Below, one piece after another: positions 36,546 to 49,187 of a DNA stretch of 64,000 nt (position 1 is the stretch's first letter; every line of letters begins with the position of its first letter). The notes under the pieces are model-generated. The model was not told where the DNA came from. It made no database searches and saw only the letters and a program-made list of their open reading frames with translations. The DNA is from Siniperca chuatsi (taxonomy: Eukaryota > Chordata > Actinopteri > Centrarchiformes > Sinipercidae): the NCBI RefSeq assembly GCF_020085105.1, contig NC_058055.1, positions 12,180,322-12,244,321 on the forward strand. Reading direction: 5' to 3'. A program made the translations under genes and the position numbers.

Positions 36546-39370
36546 CACAGGCATAAACAGTCATCTGTGTATAGGTAGGGTTTGAAATAGTTTATTATTA
36601 CAATTTGTTTATGTGATCCAAAAATTAACCTTTTCGCTTAGCAGCATTTTAATATGTGGGCTACAGGAGACATTGCAAGTAAGCTGTTTAACTGAGAGTT
36701 GTTCTCTACTTAATGGTAGTTTTTGAACGATCCCCCCAGACATGTTTTAAGACATAAATAAAATCTCTGCTTGGAAAAATACTTTGTGTCTGATATGTTT
36801 TTTTAATTACCTGCTCTTTTCCCTGTCATTGAAAAATCCAGAATTTATTAATATGCAAATGTTTTTTTTTTTCATTTCAAAAGTTTAACCACTGGACACA
36901 AGATGTATCCTGCTTCACTGAAACTGGAGGTTTGTGATGTCACAAAATCCTGCTCGTACCTACACGCCTTCGACTCAGATTTAAGGCGATCACAGAGAAA
37001 CTTTCCCTCTCCCACAAGCAAGAAATCCTTGCTTGTAAAATGAAAATAAAACTGAATACCTCAGTCCCACTTCCTGTATCAACAGCATTTAGGCATCACC
37101 CACAATGAGACTGCATGCTACTGTAATGATGATGATGTGCCCAAAGATCACAGTGCCATCAGCTGCTGTTTTAAAATGCTCATGACATTTTAATTTTCTC
37201 TTCTTTAAGGGAGCAGAGTACGTATATATGTAGACACAGCAAAGGACACTGTGTGAAAAGGAAAGGCCTTGAACCCCACATGCCCTGTATGTATGTATGC
37301 ACACACATATTTTGACTTTGTCCTCATGGTAGAGATTTTGGTGCCACTGTAACACAGTCAGACATAAACAGTAAATGTCACAGCACATAATGGAGACCAT
37401 GTTAAGAGCCTTGAGTGGCAGGCAATGTTCATGTCCATTCCATGTGATGTACGGACATTTTATCCCACCTGCAACTTTCACTGAAACCCCAAACTGCTAT
37501 GGTGTAGCTGTTTAGTGCAGGAGATGTAACATATCATGGTTTACATATTGACCGAGGCCTCTTTATAACTGCAGTGGATTTCTATTTATGATTCCAGCAG
37601 CAGAGGTTTACATTAACTGACAGATTATCTTAAATGCCAAAGATTCAAGAAAGAGCTTTGATTGCATGAAGGCACACATAGTAGTCCTCTGACAATACAG
37701 TGTTAGGACTCTTAAATATATTTATTGTATATTCTTTAAGTAGAGTAAAAATACTTAACAAATCATCACAACTAAGTCTAAAAAAGAAACTTATCCTAAA
37801 GAGCGTAAATAAAATGATATGGATGAATTATAAAAGTAAAAAGAAGAACTGCAATTACTCTTACTATTATTAGCACGTTTCAGAAAGATAACATAACATT
37901 AAAATAAAATCAACAGCTATTACAAGAAACCAAGAAGTGATTATATAATAAGGAAACATTTCCACCTGATAATGATGCCCAATTCATTTAGTTAGATATC
38001 CACCTTGTGGTTAGAAAGTAGTACTACACCTTTTACTGTTTTTAATTGGCTGCATGTGTCAGTATGTTGATTCTTTTTGCATAACTTCATCACTCCAACA
38101 AACTGAATTATTGGTGAATATTGGCAACAAAATATAATATAAAATCTTTCTTATGAGTGGCTGCCAAAATAATCCAATACCCAATTCAACAAGGAAGATT
38201 TAAAATGACATTGCCTCTGGGCATAACAGATCAGCATCACATCTTCAATCACACTTAATTTGCAAGGTTGATCCATTTTGCTGTGCCACCACGGGATTTG
38301 ACTAAAGTCTGTAGTGTCCTATCAGTACGATGCACAAAAATGTCTCTCATATTAACGTGAACATCAGGGGGCATCAAATGCTAATAAAGCACATACATAA
38401 AGATGATGGCTCCTGCCTTCTGGTTTAATGTTATTTTCTGTCCCACATGTAATTTGGTTAATACATCTTAGAACAGCACTAAAATCAAGGATAACACAGG
38501 ATAAACTAAAGGAAACAGTCCCTTAGTTTCATGTATACCAGTCAATTATGAGTTTGATCTGATGTGATGATGCTTTTATTGGTACCATTTAAAAGTATTG
38601 CGGAAAAACACACCTCTTAGGGAAAAAGCATTACATTTGTTAATAGTCCTTAGACAGGAGAATACAGCTAATGTTTGGCTCTGGGGCTCAGGAAACCCAG
38701 GATTTCACACAAAAAAATGGGGCAGCTGTTCTACATTCCTTAAGTTGACATTTTGATCAGACGAAAGCAGAGTCTTGTTTATTTAATTGTCGTGTGAATA
38801 CAGCTAAAGTTTACCTGCCTAAACGAATCTGAAATGAACATCAAATGAAGTTGGCCACTCATTCTCTCCTCTTCATATCTCTATTAGAATTGTAGAGCTT
38901 TAAACTCTCAGAGGCCTCACGTGCCTCCTGAGATCTGCAGTGATGGTGATGGATGTTTTTTTTTTTTAGGCTGCACTTTATGGCCTCGTCTACTTTGCGC
39001 CACCCAACACACACGATGAGATTCCTCTGCGCACACAGTCACACAAGCTTTTAGACACTCATTAGCCCCTACTAATACAATAAGTGTCACCTTCCATTAC
39101 ATGGTGCTGGGCTGGATATCAGGATTGGAAACCCACCAAATCTCCACACAAGGGGCGCTACCCCCTCATACAGGGTATTGTCTTTCAGCCACAATGTTGA
39201 ATTGTTTTCTTTGCTCTTTTATGCCTAAAATATAAATATGTACACTAAATATAGATGCACAATATGAAAGTTTTCACTGACATATAAACAACATTACAGA
39301 CTATCTTTGAAGGTAAAAGTAAAGTGACACGCATTTATTTCTTCATCGTGTGGCTCTTCATGTTAACTTT
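36546..39370. other. Non-coding interval; contains one old repeat copy
   Basis: Apart from the repeat at 36890-37020, nothing is recognised. A 130-codon minus-strand frame (37089-37481) lacks domain, signal peptide or splice support. Confidence 0.4.
36890..37020 (-). repeat. Dispersed repeat, copy shared with 47095-47830
   Basis: Its reverse complement shares GGGAAAGTTTCTCTG, CCTTAAATCTGAGT, ATTTTGTGACATCACA, ACCTCCAGT and TTCAGTGAAG, in order, with the repeat at 47095 onward. Family unknown. Confidence 0.7.
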
Positions 39371-41720
39371 GGTTTTTGTTTCAGAGCCGGCAGCTGTTTA
39401 AGGATCCACCACACCCCGCCCTATTCAAGCCCGTTGTCTCGCATATGAACAGCACATGCAGACTTGTAAAAAATCTTAATTAAGACTCCTAATTCTCCGT
39501 GTCGTCGCCTGACCGTAGCTGTGCGCTCACGTGAAGCTCTGCTGAACACAGCATGAGGGTAGATGTTGTTGGACAGTTTTCCTGGCTTTCACACGACAGG
39601 GTGCAGGGAACATTTATCCATAATCTTCAAAAACAAAGGAGATATTTGGCTTCATATGTAGTAATTGCTGTGCTGCTGTCATTATGTGCAACCAGGATTG
39701 ATTGATATTGTGTAAAATTGTGTTGGTTTCTGCAAACTTTATATCCAAAGAGCTGTTTCTGAGCATCTAAACTAATTTTTTTTCAAGAAAATATGGAATT
39801 TGAGTAAACATGATTATTGTAATAGATTAGTTACAAATGTTTCATTGGTGGTGTTGAATTGAAAAAAAAAAACGTGATCTTTCATTTCTAGAGTCTAGGA
39901 GAGTCCAGGAGTCTGGCTGGTTAACAGATTAATGGTTTACATACACATGTTAATGAATTTTCCTCATTATACCGAGAAGCTACAGTATGCTGTACATCAC
40001 CACACATATAAAAATATGAAGTGACAAGTGTTTGCCACTGTAAAGGTGATTTCGGCTCTGGGTTTTCTATGTAGCCCTTTGGTTCTGAGGCTTCTCCCTC
40101 TGAGCGGTGGCAAAGGGCATGTGGTCCTCTGCATGCAGCAGATGCCCTGAAGAACACTTGCGACAGATGAGAAAATGAGCGTGACATGTGTTAAACAGGC
40201 GAAGCCCCACCACACTGACATTTGACAAGATGATGGGTGTAGGCAATCATTATTGTCTCCACTTAAGCAAGTAGTAAATATTCAGGGCTGATGTCTGTGA
40301 AAGCAAAAGCCATAATACAAGCCTGAGCAGAACATCAGCCTGAACAGATTTTCATTAATGAGTGAGGTGTTTGAATAGATCGTGATCAGACTCAAATAAA
40401 GCAAGCTGGTAAAACGGGATCTAGTGTTTAAATGTGCAAATAGTGTACTGGATCCATATTAGAGATTTTAAGACGTGTATTAATTTAATGTTAAAATGGT
40501 TTCAATAATAACTTTATAATTTAAATTGTAAGTGAGTCTTTGAATTCTTGCCACTTGTACTTGTCTCAACACCCCAACGGACCTTCGACCTCGTTCCTTC
40601 CTGCCTGACAAAGGTGCCAATGATGGTGAGTTAGGCATGGGGAGAACATGCCAAGGAGGTGCCCCCCTCCCCCCACCCCCACCCCCCACCCTCCAGAACC
40701 ATTTGGACCACAGGGAATGGGTTAATCACATTAGAGGCCCAGAAGAGAGATGGGAAGTAGACAGTACCGTGACAGCCGGGGTAGCGCTGGCACGACTAAT
40801 CCCGTTAGGCCGAGGAAAAAGGGGGACGCCATCGCGCCTACGAGGCTGAGAAAGAAAAAAACATTTTCCCAGGAATGAGTTCACCTGTATGGTAACACAG
40901 AGAAGTTGGCCTGTTGATGCCTATTAGAAGAAACAATCGCACTTGGCACATACAAATGTTTTTTTCATGCTGGGCACCACTTTATTGTCAACGAGTGAAA
41001 AAAAATCAGTAGCAGACAGTGGCATGAGATCCTCTTTCATGCCACAGTGAAGCAGCCCCTTTCAACCCAGTGCTATCAGTCTCCCAAACAGTGAGAAGAT
41101 TGGGAGGGGTGCTGTAAGAACGATAGAGCTTACTTCATCTGCCATTGTAAGTGCACCCGAGTTCAACCTTAATGTAAACCTTTGCAGGCAGGATATGAAT
41201 AGGATGCTCTCTATAAAAATATATCCTGCTGGGTAATCCAGCAGATGGCCACAGTAGCGGACACTACAAACGCGGCTGGCCACTGCAGGGGTAACCGGGA
41301 ACGTCCGATCAGCAGCCACTCTTCAGCCTGGGAGATGTGGAATCAAAATTCTTAGCTCCCCTTAGCAACGCTGGGAAACAGAGCCGTCAGTATAGATCCA
41401 TCAAGTTTCTACTTAATCTCGCTCACCAGTTTTTTCTCTCCATTTTCTCTTTTTTTGTATCTTCCCCTTTTGTTGTGGGGATTAAGCCAAGTGGTAAAAC
41501 AGTGATTTAATGATCTTTCCATGGCTATGTGCACCACTTAAACCATGAGACAAACAAGCTGAGGCATTCTAAGAGTCACCCCATCTAAAGGCGGCTGCTC
41601 AGGAACTGTGAGGCTTTTGATACGGCATTAAGCTCCGGCTGATTATTTTTCCCACTGTCGTGTGGTGTGCTGCGCTCTGCTATGGGAAAATTTAAGGCTT
41701 TGTGTTTTGTAAAGGCCCAT
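39370..41720. promoter_or_regulatory. Cluster of candidate regulatory patches
   Basis: Patches at 39380-39620 (AAATCTTAATTAAGACTCC, CpG words), 40700-40860 (GTGACAGCCGGGGTAGCGC, CGACTAATCCCG) and 41030-41400 stand out from AT-rich surroundings by complexity and CpG content. No domain-bearing frame on either strand. A short C-rich tract lies at 40661-40690. Regulatory role is inferred from texture alone. Confidence 0.25.
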
Positions 41721-42936
41721 TGTTAACAAGATACAAGAAGAAAACAGTTGGATAATTACTTGATGATAGCTTTATAATGATGAGGTATGGTGAATTCTAA
41801 CGATTTGTTAATGCAGAAGAGAAGCAGTACTGTTAAATTAATTATCACCATACAAAATAACTACTAACTAACTACTAAACTATTTTTACAGCCGTGGGTG
41901 TGGTTAATTATCATAATTAATTGACTAAGGTTCAGTTATAAACAAACAACTAAACAAACCCCCAAATAATACATGTGATATGGTTGAAAGCTACCAAAAA
42001 GCCTGTAAGTGGACCTTGAGTTGGGATGTGATTGTTCTGTCAAACTATCATAATTATATTCAAGAATAAACTTCGAAGCTTAACTTTAAGGCCACACAGA
42101 TGAGAGGTCCTAAAAGTGCTATGGGTGAAATGATAACAGCTGTTGAGTCTGAACAGCAAACTCCTTCTGCTGATGAAGACCATGTGATATGGTTGAAAGC
42201 TTGGACCTTGATTTGGAATTGTTTTGACATTTCCCCAAATACTAAAGGGAAATGTGTTTTTAATGGCATTTTACTGACATAAAGTTTCAAGTGTTCATGG
42301 ATTATTCAGTTCTTTTGAAAGTTGACCCCTACTTGGGATTTCTGGTTGTCTGAGAAATGCCTCAGCTCAGGGGAAGAGTAGGACTCAACAGATGAGTCAA
42401 GTTGCTGCTCCTTAACTTCCTCTTCATCACTCACATAGCTGATCAGCAGCAGGATCTGTTCAATGAAGAAATGTATTCATTTAAACATATCTGTGCAAGC
42501 CTCATAACACTAAACAATAATAACAAGTCAATGAAATACACACATTACACAGCCAGAGAGAGCAGCTCCTGTCTAATACATATTCATAGAAATATGAATC
42601 TTAGTGGTCTGCAGTTCAAGACTGCTTACGGTCTTAAATGATGCATTTAGAAATTCTTAAAATCATCTAAAAGGACAGGTATTTTAACCCACACAAATGA
42701 ACTGCTCATTCAGTTGTGCTACCAACAATAATCAACAGATGGCACCAAGTGAAAAGTGAAGGTAGAGTGCATGAGCAACAGAGGACTATACTCTAAACTG
42801 TATTTATTTTTACAAAAAGGTGATCTATCTTATTTCTTAAACATTTTGCCATTGTGAAAATCAAATCACTTAAAGTTTGGTGAATAGACAAGTTACATAC
42901 TACAGCTTTTGACTTAACTTCCCATTTAAGTTAAGT
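41720..42936. other. Non-coding interval with a short internal repeat
   Basis: The word ATGTGATATGGTTGAAAGC occurs near 41972 and again near 42182, each followed by a GGACCTTGA word. They look like pieces of one repeat family. No gene recognised. Confidence 0.45.
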
Positions 42937-42940
42937 TTAA

Positions 42941-43255
42941 AGGGGTACTCCAGCGATGCAGTATTTTACTTCCGTAAAGTTGGAGAACTCACAAAAGACA
43001 GATTAAAAAAATATCAAAATCAAAGCAGAGGCTGAGATATCTTGACTTTTAGCCCCTAGTATGGATTAAGCTCCAAAAATGCACAAGCCTATAATAATGC
43101 AAGTTAATGCTATCACCTTTAATTAGATTAGATGACATCATTAGGGTTGGGGTTTTTTTCAAACTTTGGAGAGCTCCCTCCAGAGCCAGTATTAGACTAT
43201 TACCCCTCGTGACGAATAAACTAAACTTTATGTGTAAAACTGGTGGAGTGTCCCA
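42941..43255. mobile_element. TTAA-flanked MITE, 315 bp
   Basis: Flanked by TTAA at 42937-42940 and 43256-43259. Terminal inverted repeats are AGGGGTACTCCAGCGAT and (complement of the right end) TGGGACACTCCACCAGT. No coding capacity. TTAA targeting suggests the piggyBac superfamily. Confidence 0.75.
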
Positions 43256-43259
43256 TTAA

Positions 43260-43608
43260 TAAAATGCTGGTACATGTGCAGGACTATTATGGAGACCTAA
43301 CTCTAAAGACTTAAGTTTCCAACACACTGAATGAAGCATTTAAATGTTTCATGACTCTGCCAGACATGGATACCACGAGTAAAGGGATCCTGAATCACTT
43401 TCACCTGAAGCACTGAACCTTGAACTAAAACAATGCGTCTCTTTAAAGGCTGCTAACAAAAACACTACACAAGACTTTCACTTGATACAGACAGTGCAGA
43501 ATAAGATTATTATTCTAACCTTAAAGCTAAACGTGAACATGACACAGCTAAACATGAAAGAGGAAAACTGAATTTATGGATTTACACACTGATGTTCATG
43601 ACACAGTT

Positions 43609-43644
<36 letters not shown>

Positions 43645-44335
43645 TACTCGCTCTCACTGGGTAATAACTGGCAAGGCATTGACAGTGATCAATATAGAGT
43701 AGGACTAGAAAGCCATAATAGGAGGACAAATATCAGAGGAGCGGCAGTCTGGGTGTCTGTGTGTAATGGATGATGGAGGTGTTAGTGTTTGGGCCGGTGT
43801 GCATTAAGTGGGTAAGCTGATGGTTGGCTACATTGTGTGAAACCAACCAAGGTCAATGATGGTGATAATGGGCAGGGTAAGTACTGTATTGGGGTTAATA
43901 CTTCTGAGCTGGCCAAGAGATTATGGAACTGTCTAAAATATGGAAGACCCCTCAGTGAAATGTTTGGCTCCCAGGCTTAACAGCAAACTGATGCCATCAA
44001 GAGTACATCTACCAAAAGAAATAGACAATAGCTTTCAAAGGTAACATTAAAAGGCCTTATAGGAAAAATGGTGGATCCTAATTTTAAAATGAGGTAGGGA
44101 TTCTGAACAACGGCTTCTTCAATGTGAAACCTGGATTTACTTCGTAAACTATTTGCCTTCCGATGGTCTCAGTGAGGAGTTTGATATTATCCAAGATTTG
44201 GAGCTATAATCCAATGTGAGGCTACTCAGCGTTTTCTCTCACTGTATTTTCTTTCCTTCACCTGTCTAAATATAAGATGGAAAAAGTATGCAACTCATCT
44301 TCTGCACCCTGATTCAAATCACAAGATCAAAATGG
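43260..44335. other. Non-coding; contains a GT microsatellite
   Basis: Nothing recognised except the dinucleotide run at 43611-43643. Confidence 0.4.
43611..43643. repeat. (GT)n microsatellite
   Basis: About 16 GT units without interruption. Confidence 0.95.
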
Positions 44336-44473
44336 CAACGGAAAGTCATCAAGAGCCTTTTTTGTTACTCCAGTTTAAGCTTCTCCTCATAGGTCCCTGT
44401 CACTTTTAGGACTGATTGTAAAATTAACTCCTTACATACAAGGCATTACATGATCAGGCCCCTCTGTACTTAA

Positions 44474-44760
44474 AGCTAAGGTAGGTAATGTATTTCAGAA
44501 GCATTGTTTGTTATATTTGTTGAAATTCTTGTTGAAAATCTGGTACATGTGACTGTTGCAGGCCTGTAATGAGCCCATCCGGGCTGGCCTACCTGCCTGC
44601 CTGCCGGCACGCTCTCTGGCCCTCATTGCGCATGAAAATGTGTTTTGAAAGAATGGCTTTGGAGGGAGGTCTGAATGGAGGGGGGTGGCATTTTTTCAGT
44701 TGGATACTTTCAAAATCTAGCTGTCTCTTGCTAGTTTCTCCAACGTTACCTACCCTAGCT
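44474..44760. mobile_element. TTAA-type MITE with AGCTAAGGTAGGTAATG ends
   Basis: The left end AGCTAAGGTAGGTAATGT pairs with the right end ACGTTACCTACCCTAGCT (three mismatches in 18). TTAA lies at 44470-44473 on the left and ATAA (probably a mutated TTAA) at 44761-44764 on the right. No coding capacity; the 67-codon frame inside is chance. Confidence 0.75.
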
Positions 44761-44764
44761 ATAA

Positions 44765-45227
44765 AGGAATAGTATAATATTTTGGGAAATACACTTATTT
44801 GCTTTCTTGCCGAGATTTAGACGAAGAGATGGAAAGCACTGTCGTGTCTGTCTTAGCATAAAGACTGGTAAACAGGGACAAACAGCTAGCCTGGTTCTGT
44901 CCAAAGGCTAAAAAAATAAGAATCTTTCCAGCACCTCTAAAGTTCAATAATCAACACGTAAAATCTTGTTTGTTTAATTCAGACAAAAACCAAAGAGTAA
45001 AAACGACATGGTTAGGTTTTACCTTAGGGTTATGTGCAGGACTATTTTTAGACCCCTGCAGTGACTTCCTGGAGTCTCCACTTATGTTGACAACAGCTGT
45101 TTTCCCCCACTTCCAGTCTTTATGCTAAGCTAAGCTAATAAACTGTTACAGTTGTATCAATCTACTCATCGAACTCTCAGCAAGAGAGCAAATAAGCATA
45201 TTTTCCCAAATGTCAAACTATAAAATT
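44765..45227. mobile_element. TTAA-type MITE with AGGAATAG ends, full-length copy
   Basis: The left end AGGAATAGTATAATATTTTG and the segment ATACACTTATTTGCTTTCTT pair with the inverted right end (AAATAAGCATATTTTCCCAA and CAAACTATAAAATT). TTAA follows at 45228-45231. Internal blocks CTTAGCATAAAGACTGG and TATGCTAAGCTAAGCT match the copy at 18345-18775. Confidence 0.8.
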
Positions 45228-45566
45228 TTAAGGAGTTGTTTAGCCCCCTAACCACTGGGAGGAGTCTCAGGTCTTTTAAACAGGGACTTCTGGCTGTTCC
45301 AAGGTCAAAGCTGAAAACTAAAAAACTGACTGAAACGCTTTTGTCGTTGTTGCTCCTGGACTCCAGAACAGCCTCCTGCAAAGTCTCAGAGAAGCCAAAT
45401 CTGTGCACAACTTTAACTTTTTCTTGATTTTACAGCTTATATTGTGGGTTGTCCACTTACTTCTTCCTGTTTTTATATGCTGTCTGTCTATTCTATCCCT
45501 CTTTCCCACTTTCCGTCTTCCTGTAACGCAGTTTGTAAGCACTATGTAAATAAAGTTTGCACTTTA

Positions 45567-46054
45567 AACCCATCACCAATGCAGATTTGACAATGTGACT
45601 GTGAAACAACCAATACTCCTGTAAAAACTATGAGTTATAGTATTATGGTGTGCTACTTATAAAGATTTAAGCCCCCATATCTGGGTTACAATAGTCCCTA
45701 CCACAATCCAGATGATGCCATCTGTGAGAAAAGAGCAGTGTGTGTGTGTGTGTGTGTGTGTCGGTGGAGCTTTCAAATCAAATGCTGAGTGTCTCATTTC
45801 ACTATTAATCCAGGTCGTCCCCACTAAGATGTTAATAGACCGGCTGGGACTGACATACTGCTGTTTATGCAGAGTGGATGGTTTGAAACAAAAATCGGAG
45901 AACTGAGAAAAAACACACATTTTTCATCAGCTGCAATACATGAGGAAAAAATTATGACAGTACATGGAAAAAACTCAAAGTCTGCAGAATAAGATGTACT
46001 TTTGGACTTTACAAAGAACATTTTGCAAAAATGAAATGCTCTGTACATTTAATT
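45567..46054. other. Non-coding; contains a GT microsatellite
   Basis: A GT run spans 45738-45761. Frames on both strands here show no domain. Confidence 0.4.
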
Positions 46055-46375
46055 TTAGTGCTGAAGCTATAGGCAATTAATCAATTAGTCGACTGGCAGA
46101 AAATTAATCAAAGGGTTAGTCACTGTCAGGAAAAAACGCCATACATTCACTGTTTACTGCTTCTGGCAAAGTGAGGATTTACTTTTCTCTGTTCTATATC
46201 ACACTGTAAATATTTTTAGTTTTGGACTCTTGGTCAGACAAAACAAGAACTTTTAAGACTTTATATTGGGCTGCTAATCTGACTAGACTCAATGTTTAAT
46301 TGATTAATCAAGACAAACAGGCCCTCATCAACACATGAATCAATAATGAAAGTATTCATTAGTTGCCGCCTTGAT
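46055..46375. mobile_element. Degraded relative of the element at 28-375
   Basis: Contains GGCAATTAATCAATTAGTCGAC at the left and TTTAATTGATTAATCAAGAC with ATTAGTTGCCGCC at the right, the ATTAATC/GATTAAT end motifs of the GGGCTGCAACTAA family. Ends are too mutated for exact boundaries. Confidence 0.45.
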
Positions 46376-46482
46376 GTGATTAGGTGTTTGTTTTAATAAT
46401 TATAAACTGCCATATTAACATCCAATTCATAGAAGGCAGCTAATGACTTATAGTCCACAAAAATAGAACTAATACATCCTGA

Positions 46483-46745
46483 TATAAAACACTGGACGTC
46501 AAACGGCTGGCATGACGACTGTGATTGGATGACAGGAGCAAATCTGCTGACCAAATCCCCTCATGGCTCAAGCTGTGATTTGGACGAGAGTTGTCAGAGT
46601 GAACTCCGCCCTGCAGAGATGACTACAGTCACTGTGCAACACACGGCCGCACAGGCCAGCAAAGAGTTTGTCTAATTTGGATGAGACAACTTGGACTCGA
46701 CTCGCGTTGAACCAACTGGCAAGCTAACCCAACGGGCAAATCTAT
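46483..46745 (+). promoter_or_regulatory. Possible wasf3 promoter and non-coding first exon
   Basis: TATAAAA (46483-46489), an inverted CCAAT (GATTGGATG near 46525) and a more GC-rich stretch ending ATG|GTAGGATAC, a possible donor at about 46746, lie 2.4 kb upstream of the wasf3 start codon. The first coding exon of wasf3 begins after an acceptor, so an upstream non-coding exon must exist, but nothing ties it to this spot. Confidence 0.25.
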
Positions 46746-47094
46746 GGTAGGATACTATTGTGTTTTAAGCATCTTCTGGTTAACTATCCCATGTTTCGTA
46801 TACGTGTATTGAAAAAGTTACCTGCTGCTAGATGTTTAATCTTTCTGTCAAGAAGAACAAACAGCTCTGTGATTGACAGCCGCTTCAAAAAGCCTCCACA
46901 GCATGGAGGACTGACTGACTAGCTACTACTAGCTAGCATGTTGAAAGAGTGCGGTTCTAACGGTCACGCAGTGAATTATGCGAAATTTGCAGCGAATGAC
47001 GCTTGCCCTGAAAACAAAGTTGGATTTTTGTACTCTAAATAATGAACTAATTCACGCCGATATAGTTTGTTTGATAGAAGGCTGTTTCATCTGC

Positions 47095-47830
47095 TGAAGG
47101 GGGAAAGTTTCTCTGCTCACCTTAAATCTGAGTACGATGTGTACAAGTAGGAGATTATTTTGTGACATCACAGCTAGTTTGGAGCCAATCATTGTCCAGT
47201 ATGCAATTTACACCCAGTGGTGGAAAGTAACCAAGTACATTTACTCAAGGACTGTTCTTAAGTACAATTTTGAGGTGCTTGTACTTTACTTGAGTATTTC
47301 CATTTTGTGCTGCTTTATATTTCTACTCCACTACATTTCAGAGAGACATATTGTACTTTTCACGTCACTACATTTATTTAAGAGCTACAGTTACAAGTTA
47401 CTTTTCAAATAAATTCACAAAACCTATGATCAGTTTATAAAATATGATCCATTGTTACAGATTAGACTGCCAAAAGTATATGAAGTTAAAATTAGCTCCA
47501 CCTTGACTAAGTACAACATTATAGTACCGCTTACATATTAATGCATCAATAATGTAATAGTATAACACTGACAGTAACCATTCTGCGTTATGAGTATTTT
47601 TTACTTTTGATACTTTAAGTACATTTTGATGATAATACTTTTATACATTTACTTTTAAAACTTTTACTTAGACTTTTACTTGTAATAGAGTATTGTACTG
47701 TGGTTTTGTTACTTTTACTTAAGTAAATGATTCAAATCTTCCACCACTGTTTACACCAGTGGGATGTGGAAACATAAAACCTCCAGTACACATACACTGA
47801 GAATGGACTTTTCAGTGAAGTACATTAATG
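47095..47830 (+). repeat. Dispersed repeat interrupted by a hAT MITE
   Basis: The segment before 47214 and the segment after 47757 together match the reverse complement of 36890-37020. The matching words lie on both sides of the MITE insertion. Confidence 0.65.
47215..47749. mobile_element. hAT-type MITE, 535 bp, perfect 8-bp target duplication
   Basis: Ends CAGTGGTGGAAAGTAA and ...TTCCACCACTG form the terminal inverted repeat. TTTACACC occurs exactly at 47207-47214 and 47750-47757, the 8-bp duplication of hAT transposons. The interior has AAGTAC/TACTTT-rich blocks in inverted arrangement and no transposase. I recognise the family as one of the most frequent in teleost genomes. Confidence 0.93.
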
Positions 47831-49160
47831 ATGGAGAAGGAGGAAATGTAATTTTAAGAATTTTCAACAAGGTAATTGGACTTTTTTGTGAATTATTAGT
47901 ATTTTTATATGTTTTTATATTAGAAAAATTTTGGGGGGGTGTCTTTAATTTATATATTTGTTTAGTTAATTACCTTGTAATTTGCCTTCATCATTTCAAG
48001 TGTTAATTGTAAAAAAAAAAAAAAAAAGTTCACATTTGCTTATAACCAGAAGCACCAGAATTATTTTTCTTAATTCTGTCATTGTCAAATGAGGAACAAA
48101 GTACTCGCTGGGCTGCAATTAGAGAAGACAGGTGTAAACTTTATGTTGTGGTACAATGATGAGACAGCCAGAGTGAGCTGCAGCTTACACTGCTTTCCTA
48201 GAAACTGAGGAATTGACCCCTGAATTTGTGACTTCAAATCATGGTTCATATTTGATAAAAATGTGAGAATGTGAACTTCACTTTGGTGTTATAGCTCCAA
48301 ACTCCTACTCTCCCTGTCAGTGAAGCAGCTCCATGTACTCCCCCGTGTAATCAAACATTCAGGGGTTTGCTCTGACTTGTTTGCCATGGTGCATAGAATG
48401 AAAATTATGGTAGTTATGGTAAATTGTTCTTATTGTTGCTAGTGCGCTGACCCCTACCTGTAATTACTGGCAATCACTCAATCCCTTGTTTCAAGTCCAT
48501 TTAATAAAGGAGTGTAAAGTGACTTGCAAATTCATTTAAAAATTGCCATATCTGTCTCCACACCTCTTTTTATCACAATAACCTGGCTGAATAAAACAGC
48601 TGTTGCTCAGTATGTTTAACCTTTAAAACAAAATTGCCCGATAACATACAATAGGCGTACCACTTTGACAGGTGGTGATAAATTGACATTCAACGGCAAG
48701 TGAACCAATATTCAACACAGCAAATATAACAAAATCATAAAACGTTTCTTTTTGATTTTGATGCTGTCATTACACTTTTTACAACTCTTTTTAAACTAAG
48801 ATAATCAAAATGTTAAATTCAGTTTTGATAAAATAAACAATTACAACAGATATATATAAATATTCTATTTATATCTATTATTAGTGTTCATTTTTATCTA
48901 ATAGCTGTTAAATTCTTAACTTACAGAAAGTACAGAAAAACCGGAAATCATTACTCTAGTTATTGGTGAGAAAATCAATAACAATATAGTAACAGTTACG
49001 TGCATTAACCTGGACTTTATGCCTAATGCAAAGGTCAGTGTAACCTATGCATTTAGATAACCACTCAAGTTTCTTTATGAATATGGATTAATGTGCTGAT
49101 AGATCTACTCTGCAGGTTGTAGTATCCAGCGAGCCGTCAGAGCTGTCCTTTGTCCCCCAG
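47831..49160. other. Upstream of the wasf3 coding region, non-coding
   Basis: AT-rich sequence with a 19-bp poly-A run near 48010-48028. No exon recognised. It is probably the intron preceding the first coding exon of wasf3. Confidence 0.4.
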
Positions 49161-49187
49161 CAGGTGGCCGAGATGTGAGAAGGGGTC

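Larger units (their letters stand above)
44338..45566 (+). mobile_element. LINE 3' fragment split by two MITEs
   Basis: The left part (44338-44473) carries the LINE C-terminal words encoding ...DCKINSLHTRHYM and APLYL. The right part (45228-45566) resumes with ELFSPLTTGRSLRSFKQG and LLAVPRSKLKT, then a 3' UTR ending TAAGCACTATGTAAATAAAG. The protein order matches L2-type LINE C-termini across the gap, so both halves belong to one insertion. Other stops show decay. Confidence 0.75.

Noticed and set aside
37089..37481. 130-codon minus-strand frame
   Set aside because: No domain, no family resemblance and no splice support.
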